Positions 45,511 to 64,000 of a stretch of DNA of 64,000 nt are shown here, one piece after another. The notes under the pieces are model-generated. The model was not told the DNA's origin and searched no databases. It worked only from the letters and a program-made list of their open reading frames with translations. The stretch is taken from positions 19,346,948 through 19,410,947 of the forward strand of contig NC_053403.1 of assembly GCF_016859285.1 (NCBI RefSeq). The letters are read 5' to 3'. The DNA comes from Xiphias gladius (lineage: Eukaryota > Chordata > Actinopteri > Istiophoriformes > Xiphiidae). Every line of letters begins with the position of its first letter. Positions within the stretch are counted from its first letter, which is position 1. Both the position numbers and the translations under genes were made by a program.

Positions 45511-48121
45511 TGGCATGTTTGTCATCAGTTATATACTTTTTATTTGCAGGAGCATTTTGGTTCGCGGTACCCTCTAAAATCTTCTTTATACGGAAGCAGC
45601 ATCTGTTGATGTCTGCTCTTTATTAGAATCCTGTATATTGATTTCATCTCTGTGCTATAATATCTTGAGATAATTAATTACATTAAATATTCAATTAGTT
45701 TAGTCTCTGTTTTGTCGCTGTCAGCGTCACAAGCAGAATCAGTCGCATTGATATACAAAGTCATATTTGTTGTTATTGTCCTTCTCGCCTATTTCGACGA
45801 TGACGATGATATACCTGTTATTTCAAGAGCCCAGAGGCAACATAAAGGCCTGAAAGATCGCCTGTTCCCTCCCTTAAAAGAAATTCACAGATTACTAGAA
45901 TATTCCATATGACTCCCACACACTTAGCAACAGCACAGATACACTTTATGAAATCTTGGGGTTACATATTGAGATAAAACACCCAGACTGTAGCATTTTA
46001 CTTGGACATTTCCTCCAGGAGTTGCGTAATGTCAGTGCACTAATGCTTCACTGTTAAGTGTTTAAAGGGAAATGTTCCTAAGCAATAGAGAGAAATTAAA
46101 GTAAGTTTTGGTGCATATTTATTTTTCTGCAGATAATATATCTGTGGAAGGGGGATGAGTGTTGTGTGTGATTTGATTTTTACCATCTTCTATTCAAATC
46201 AGCCTTGTAAGTTATTACATTACGATTAAGTAAATCCAGCTAAGCTGCCTTTGCTGTAGTCTGACACGTGGAGAACAGTACTGTTGATTTAATTCCTTTC
46301 GATCTGGAGCCATGTGTAACTCAGTGCTCAGCAGTAAGTGGCCCCATGCAGCAAGCATCGAACCACTTCACAGGGCCATCTTTGGGCTTGAGTGAGAGCG
46401 GAGCTGCTGCTGCACTGCAGCCCCCTCCTCAGAAACACTCTCTCTTATTAAATCAGTCACGCATTTCAACTGCAGCTCATACATCACAGCACATTCAGCA
46501 AATTGAAGAAAAAAAAAAAACCCCATTTAAATCAAGCATGGTGTGTTGGGCCAGAAAGGCTGGGAGAGTTACAAGAAGAGGAGTGTGCGTTTTAATGAGG
46601 AATTTGCCATGTCAGCTTAAGGCAAACTCTGGGTTGGGTATTTCCAAACCGTCCCCGTGAGCGCACAGACACTGATGGGGGATGATACGGCAGGGCTGAA
46701 CATGGTGTTGGCATTCTCTGAAATGTCACATCCACATTATTGTTTAGTCACAGTGTGTACAGATTGTACTCCAGTTAATGTAGCTCTACGTAGAAGCAAA
46801 TAAAAGCCCTGATTTCATAATTACAACGCAACAATTCCTAACCTGAATTATGACCTTATCACATACCTCAGGCAAGTCCTATTTTATTCAGTCTTTCAAA
46901 GGACAGCAAGAGGTTTAAGATTAGAAAGTGGGGTTATGACCCATTGCCATTTCAAATCTCCACGTGCAGGGAAATGTAGTCCCAAGAAAATAAACCACAA
47001 TGCTCATCCTCTCACCTCTGTGTTGCTACCAAGAGTGCAACAATAAACAAGAAATCTGTGTACTTGTTTATGAGAAAGAGACAGATGCAAAGCAGTAAGA
47101 GAAATGTATATCTACTTATGTAATAGTTATTTCTCTTGTTTAACAGGGCAAAAACACCAAACAAATTCAGTAAGAAGTCCCGATTAGTTCCAGTAGATTT
47201 ACAAATGAAAAAGCTCAACTTGCGTTACAGTTACTTGACCTGATGAGAAAACTGCAGCCTCGTCTCTGACTGAACTGCAGAGATTTTTTTTACATTTTGC
47301 TTAAATAAATAAAATAAAGATCTTAGAGTCAAATTGAAATATTAGTAAGTTCAAGTTGTTGTTTTTTTAAGTACTATTCTTTCTGGGGTCAACAGGAAAA
47401 CATTCTCATATGATTATGTAAATGACGAAAAGTCAGAATGTACGTACATATGGACATAAATACATAAACAGGTCAAGGAATAAAATAAAACAAGGTGCAG
47501 CACTACTGTAGTGTGTAATATAATCAGAAGTGCTGCAGCCCACTGGAATCAAATGTCTTTTACAACCCAATCTACAAATGCACTCTAGAAAAAAGCGAAA
47601 ATATCTAATTAAAGGATTTCTTTTACATAATTGTTGATAAAGTATTTCAGTGGATGTCTGCCCTGTACAGAACAGGTCTATTGAAAGCACCTTACAGGTT
47701 CAGTGTTCAGAAAAGTGATACCTTTTACAGCCTTGAATATGTATGTAACTCACTTACTAACTACCTAACTTAGTAAGACTTTATGAGGCCTTGTATCAGC
47801 CTGTTCAGAAGTTAATAAAGACCTTCTGTCTTTTAAATTAAACTAGGACCAAAGCTAGGACAGGGGGACATCTCAGCAGCCCATCAGACTGCAGTTACTA
47901 ACCCATTTCAGTCATTTTAAGACTTTTATATATGAGTTAGCCTTTGTTTAGGGCCCATACCCTGCATATAGAACCTTTTCAGTTTTTTATTAAGTTAATG
48001 GCATCTCTCTTTTTTCTGTGTTGCTTCCTACGTGCTACACACCTGTCCAGGATTTCTACACTTTGCACTTTGTCCACTGAGTGGTGCTGTGGTCAGGTAC
48101 ACTTACCAGTCACACACAGGC

Positions 48122-48164
<43 letters not shown>

Positions 48165-49799
48165 AACAGTGTAAACTATATATATATATGACACACACAC
48201 ACACTCACACACGGCTTTTATGAATACGTGATACTATCTGCTTTGCCAAAACCTGCGTAGTCACTCTACCTTCCGAAGTTTACATTTTTGTTCAGGGGGC
48301 AGACATAATGTTAGCTTGAGTAAATAACGCAACAAACAAGCTCGTTTCTTTAATGCAATGCAGCGCACCCAGTTATGTAACACATAAATAAGTAGGCAGC
48401 ACACCGCCATGCTTAATTGTTAATTTCAAGTAGGCCTACCAGACTTTGTGCTAGCCAATAGCAAGTCTGTTCACTTGCCATATGGAGCCTAGCAAACATT
48501 TACCCCGCACTAGTGAAAACCTGTCGCAATTTCTATCCGTCTCAACCAAACACATCTAAATTATTATAGGCCATAACAAAGTTGAGGAAACGCGGCGCTG
48601 AAAACTGCGATGATTTTTAAGATTCCTGTATTTATATTTATTATATTTCCATCAAGTGCCACGGCCTGGTGCAATGCAGGTCCCATGCAGCCAATCGATG
48701 CAGCCGAGACATAGAGTATAATATTGCAGGTCTGCAGCGGCCAATCAGAAACGCCATCGCACACTCGCACAGCAAATTCTCCAGTGTCAACCAGGATGCT
48801 TCCTACACTAGCGGTATCCTTCCGCGGCTGCAATCTAGTACTCTGTGTTGGGAGAATCCTACTCTCTTTCTGCAATAGGCTTTCAAAATGCACCATTGGA
48901 GATTGTATATATTTTATTGTAATACTCACTGAAGTTGTGAGTTATCACAATTATCTTCCTCAATTTAAAGGCACAGTCTGAATATTTTTCAAGCCTAAAA
49001 TTTTGATTATGGAGTTAATAAATTGCTACATATAACGACGAAATTACAAATAAATAAAGTGGACTGATAGGAATATTAGACTTAAGTAATAACAAAAGAT
49101 TGAATTTAAATTCAGTTCGGAGCCATAGCCTAATTTCATTTCTATACTTCCGATTACAGTAATTTTGTCCCCCAATTTACACATGAATAACTTTTGGTCG
49201 GTAATTACTCCTGCCATAATAGCTTTGATCCTTGTACTATTATGACTTATGATGTTTATCAGGTAGTGGAAAAATTAGGAGAAATTCACAGAAGTCTTTT
49301 CAGTCTTTCTTGATAAGTGACAATTATTAAACTCCAGACAAACAAGTTGGTGTACCTGGCCCATTAACATAGGATTATCTTCTTCTTTGCTAGGACAATG
49401 ATGAAGATAATAATGGTTCAGTTCAGATGTACTTTTTAGCCTATTCAAAGTTGATTATTTGTTTTATGTTAACCATGACACCAACTATTTGGCCTTAACT
49501 TTATTTTGCTGCTATTTTGCTGCTTCGTCTAACTTGGCCTAAAAGCTCCCAAGGGGCTGACCAAATAAACTCAAAACGACCTAGAAATCAAAACGTGTGA
49601 AGAATATGGCGAGTAGGTGATTATATTGGGAAAATATCCATGTGAATTAAAGTCATTTCTATAAATATGTATCTAGGCTTTCCTTAAAGGACCTTATCCT
49701 TACATGACTTACATCATTTTGGCATTGCTTGTTGTAATGGAGACTAAAAGTTGGCGACAACATATTAACTGCTGAAGATTTGATCCATATGTATACTCT
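45511..49799. other. Interval between psmc1 and calm1, no gene recognised
   Basis: Contains a (GA)n tract at 48124-48161 and short (TA)n/(CA)n tracts to about 48213. A 130-codon ORF at 46268-46660 and a minus-strand 121-codon ORF at 48564-48929 resemble nothing known and look accidental. No NRDE2-like exon was found, although that gene lies between PSMC1 and CALM1 in human. Confidence 0.5.
48124..48161. repeat. (GA)n microsatellite
   Basis: Nineteen GA units, followed within 60 bp by short TA and CA tracts. Confidence 0.95.
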
Positions 49800-50165
49800 T
49801 TGTTTTATACATCATCATAAACAGCGCATCCTACAAAGATTAATTTAGCTATAATTAAATGAATGTCCACTGCACCCCCACTCAAGCAGGTTAATATGAT
49901 TGTAGGGATCCTCTCCGTGCACTGCAGGCGTTTTAGCGCCGGGGATTGGCACGACTTCTTCCGGAGGCCTGAGCTGCTGCAACTGCCCTGAATTGAAATA
50001 AGGAAATGAGTGATAAGTGCTAGTGTGGCGGAGGGATACACAGGCAATCCCCATTCTGGCCACGGCCAATATACACACTCCAAACCCGCTAGTGGAACTC
50101 CATCTAAGGAACGACCGCACTCCTAGTCTGCCTCCACAGACCAACGAGCACACAACCCATTCGAC
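49800..50165 (+). promoter_or_regulatory. Presumed calm1 promoter and 5' UTR
   Basis: The region before the ATG is locally G+C-rich compared with its left flank. It has a CCAAT box at 50066-50070 about 96 bp before the ATG, followed by AATATACA. The start codon sits at the very end of the exon (ATG followed by GTATGT), as is usual for CALM genes. The transcription start cannot be placed. Confidence 0.4.
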
Positions 50166-61136
<10,971 letters not shown>

Positions 61137-62190
61137 AGCTTGCCCACCCCATCCTGTCCCCTCTTAGAAGAAAAAAAAGAAAAAAAAGAAAAAAAATCAA
61201 AATGTTTTACTTACCTCTTGGAAAAATGTTCATTTATTCATACTGTTTCTGTATAGAAAATAATTGAATGTTGAAATAAAAATATCCTTCTGTCCACACA
61301 GGAAAAATATAAAAATATACAAAAAATATCTGCATGAAAATGATGGTTAGTGATCCTGTCCCCTCACCCCGGAGATCAGTTTAGCATCAGTACTAATCAA
61401 GTAAAAATAATAACAACAAACCCTGTAACTACTACCTTCAGACTAAAGCAAAAGCATTTGGCAAACTCCTTCCAGTTCGATTTGCTAGTGGTAAATGTCT
61501 GGGCTGGCCATTTCTTCTTTCTCTCTCTGTTTTCTGTTCTTCATGCATGCAGCTTGAGACCGGAGCACTAACCCCCCTGCCCCCCATCCCCCCTCCGGGC
61601 TACCAGAGCGTGCTGATTCCACTATAAGCTGTCCTCTTGTTGGTTTGGTACAGTTTTTTGTATTTGGAGAGGAACCCTGTACTGTTAAGATGTGAGAATA
61701 TACCAGGTTCTAACACAAGCGTTTAAAGTGGAATGGGACTTAATTGTATGCTAGATAAAAAGAGAAAAAACAATGTACAAAAAATACATTTTCAAATGTT
61801 TGGCATGTTCTTTCGTTTTTGTTATGTTATTTGGACGGCCATCTTACTAGGTGTGCGTCCTGCCTTTTTAAAAGAAGGGGGGGCCTAAAGAGTCTTACGG
61901 TGAGATTTTCTTTTTTTTTCTTTTTTTTTTCCACTGAGATGGAGTGTCTGTCCTCTTTTCTTGCAAGAGAGAATCACTGGCCTTCACTTTATCTTTTTCT
62001 TCTTCTGTTTCTTGACTCAGACAAGAGCATAGTGATTGGCGTACTGTGTTTGCAGCGCATAATGTTAGGAGTGTCAGTGCACCAGTCTTCGCAACTGTTC
62101 ATCTGAGTTCAGTTTACATTCATTCCAAGTTGTACATGCTAGTCTTTATTTTTTTTTTTTTCAAATAAAAGACCATGAACTTTATCATGT
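61137..62190 (+). other. calm1 3' UTR with proximal and distal polyadenylation signals
   Basis: AATAAA occurs at 61275-61280 (about 140 bp after the stop) and at 62164-62169 (about 1.03 kb after it, preceded by a long T tract). Long and short CALM1 transcripts from alternative polyadenylation are known in vertebrates. The region also holds A- and T-homopolymers and a G/C-rich patch at about 61570-61610. Confidence 0.6.
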
Positions 62191-64000
62191 CTTATGTCAT
62201 TTTTCTCATGCTTGATTTTGAAAATAATATATATAAGACAGCATAACAAGTCTGTATGTTGTTGGCTGACCAGACAATTGTCTCAATAATAAATGATTAT
62301 AAGCATCGTTCTCTCCATGTGTAGTGTCATTGGATGATGTTGAGCAGAGGCAGGATTCACAATGTGTAATACTGTGCCCCATTACATGGCTGTGAGGTTG
62401 TGGAGAGAGAGTGAGCTGCCCACAGGGGAGAAAGAGGCAGCAGAGTGTTTGCTCTTGCGCTCAGCCGTGGATATACATACACATCTAGCACCCTTTATTC
62501 TCTCTCAAGACACAGCCTGTTGCTAGGCAACAGCACTATGCTGTAAATGGGATGTTGGAGGTTTTTGAAAAGGCAAGTGGGAGCTTGAATAAATCCTCCT
62601 GCGTCTGTCGATGACTCCATTTTGGCTTGTCCTAGTAAGGCAAACCAGGCCACAACACTACTGCTGTGTGCACTTTTTAAACAGCATACACACTGGGCGT
62701 ACAGGACAGGCAGACAGGAAGGTCTCTGCCATACCTCCAGCAGCATACTACCTAAATGTTTAAAAAGTCAAGTAAGATTGGAATTGTTTTACTATATTTG
62801 GAGTGTCATTTGACCATTTTTGGAAAAGAGCAAAGATAGACTGAGACAGCTGTCCACTCACCTACACATACACTAGGCAAGATAAAGTTTGATGTGAGCA
62901 CTATCCTTAATGATACCCTTATACATAGGCATACAAACACCTTATTCTTTTTATATAGATATGGGGCATGTTGCTGCTTTCAGGGGGAAACACAGAACAT
63001 TCTTTGCATTCTTCAAACACTATCTTTGTAGATCTGTTTTAAATTAGATGCCATTTAGCTATTATGGAATGAGCTTTCCCCACATTAATCAGATAAACTG
63101 AGACCGAGTGAAGGAAAGGGTGGGTAACCAGAAGCAGGATGAGAATCTCTGCCCAAATACTGCCAGTCAATGTTAAGTATGTTTATCATCCCCTCATTAC
63201 AGCCATGGTGTTTTATTCTGAAGAAAACCAGGCAAATTAATCCACTGAGCCTTCCTTATCTTCCTCTCCCTGCAGTACCAGACGGCCATCAGGAACAGCC
63301 CTGAAGTTGATTGACAGCTTGGTCTGAAGCACTGCTGTTCTCGGTTACCTCAGTTGGTCAGGTGCTCAAACCTTAAAATTTACATTTAAAGGAAAATAGC
63401 AGAGCTCTGTGTTCAATGTTAAATAAATAAGAATGTTAAATAAGAATGTGCATAAACAAGTTGAATTATATAAACAAAGCAATTAAATGTGAAATATTTT
63501 ACTAAATTAGGAAAAAACTCAGCCTATGGTTATTAAATGTTATTTAATCATTCACATTTTCACAGTAAAAGTTTTAAAGGAGTTCATTTTGATTACCATT
63601 ATCATACTATTTCAAAATATCCTTTTGCAAAATTCTGGTTTTATTTCATAATGGCATTTTCCCAGTGGCATGTTTGTCTCTTGCCACATTTTACTGTATG
63701 TCATGTCTCACCCCCTAAGTTTTTTGCCAGTCACAAATGCCTCCAACCTCTCTTAGCAGGCTTGCTAACTGGCAGCTGGATCTGTGCTGCCAGCTAGCTA
63801 GCCAGCACCTGGCTAGAGAAACCAGTGAGAAAGATGTTTACTTTTCACTTAGATTTGTATCTGTCTATCTTTAGAATCACAACACGTTCCAACTTGCTAG
63901 CTGCTCTTCAGTTTGATACCAAGTAGGCCTAATATTCCAAGCTCACAACCTATCCTAGCTAGTCCGCTGGCTAGGTAGGTAGCATATGTAGCCTTGTTAA
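62191..64000. other. DNA downstream of calm1, no gene recognised
   Basis: No coding exon can be supported. A good acceptor-like site (pyrimidine tract plus CTGCAG) at 63275 is followed by a 12-codon open frame ending in TGA at 63314; this is treated only as a finding. Confidence 0.45.

Noticed and set aside
46268..46660. 130-codon ORF between psmc1 and calm1
   Set aside because: No recognisable domain and low-complexity pieces (AAALQPPPQ, EEKKK). A poly-A tract in frame makes part of it. No splice or conservation evidence.
48564..48929. 121-codon minus-strand ORF
   Set aside because: No family resemblance; overlaps other frames of similar length and lies in unannotated intergenic DNA.

Overview
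The window is nuclear DNA from a teleost fish, probably a spiny-rayed (percomorph-type) species. The evidence is intron-rich genes whose proteins are near-identical to vertebrate orthologues, many (CA)n/(TG)n microsatellites, and interspersed repeats of teleost type (L2/Maui-like and L1-like LINEs, a Penelope-like element, Tc1/mariner and hAT remnants, several MITE-like families). No sequence search was possible; identifications rest on reading the translations against known families.

Layout. Bases 1-24,000 hold no cellular gene that I can recognise. They form a repeat-rich intergenic stretch: a solo-LTR-like element at the left edge, three copies each of two MITE-like families over the whole window, two L2-type LINE remnants, one L1-type remnant and a Penelope-like fragment. 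Three complete protein-coding genes follow, all on the + strand: kcnk13 (THIK-1-type two-pore potassium channel, coding exons 24788-30909), psmc1 (26S proteasome ATPase Rpt2, coding exons 35501-45306) and calm1 (calmodulin, coding exons 50166-61136). All splice junctions were placed by hand. The three open reading frames close at 426, 440 and 149 residues. The remaining ~2 kb after the calm1 3' UTR contains no gene I can support.

The order kcnk13-psmc1-calm1 matches the human 14q32.11 block (KCNK13-PSMC1-NRDE2-CALM1), except that nothing resembling NRDE2 lies in the ~4.9 kb between psmc1 and calm1. The genes are linked by ancient synteny, not by shared function: a membrane leak channel, a proteasome ATPase and a calcium sensor.

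The most interesting observations are: (1) a 16-codon upstream ORF in a good Kozak context whose TAA overlaps the kcnk13 ATG (TAATG); (2) an additional phase-0 intron near the 3' end of kcnk13, at a point where the human gene, as I recall it, is uninterrupted; (3) a ~1.4-kb palindromic element with long, ~90%-similar inverted arms between kcnk13 and psmc1; (4) a perfect CRE palindrome 20 bp before the psmc1 start; (5) nested and internally deleted transposons. I found no CRISPR array, operon, phage or other bacterial-type system, and no convincing tRNA or rRNA gene.
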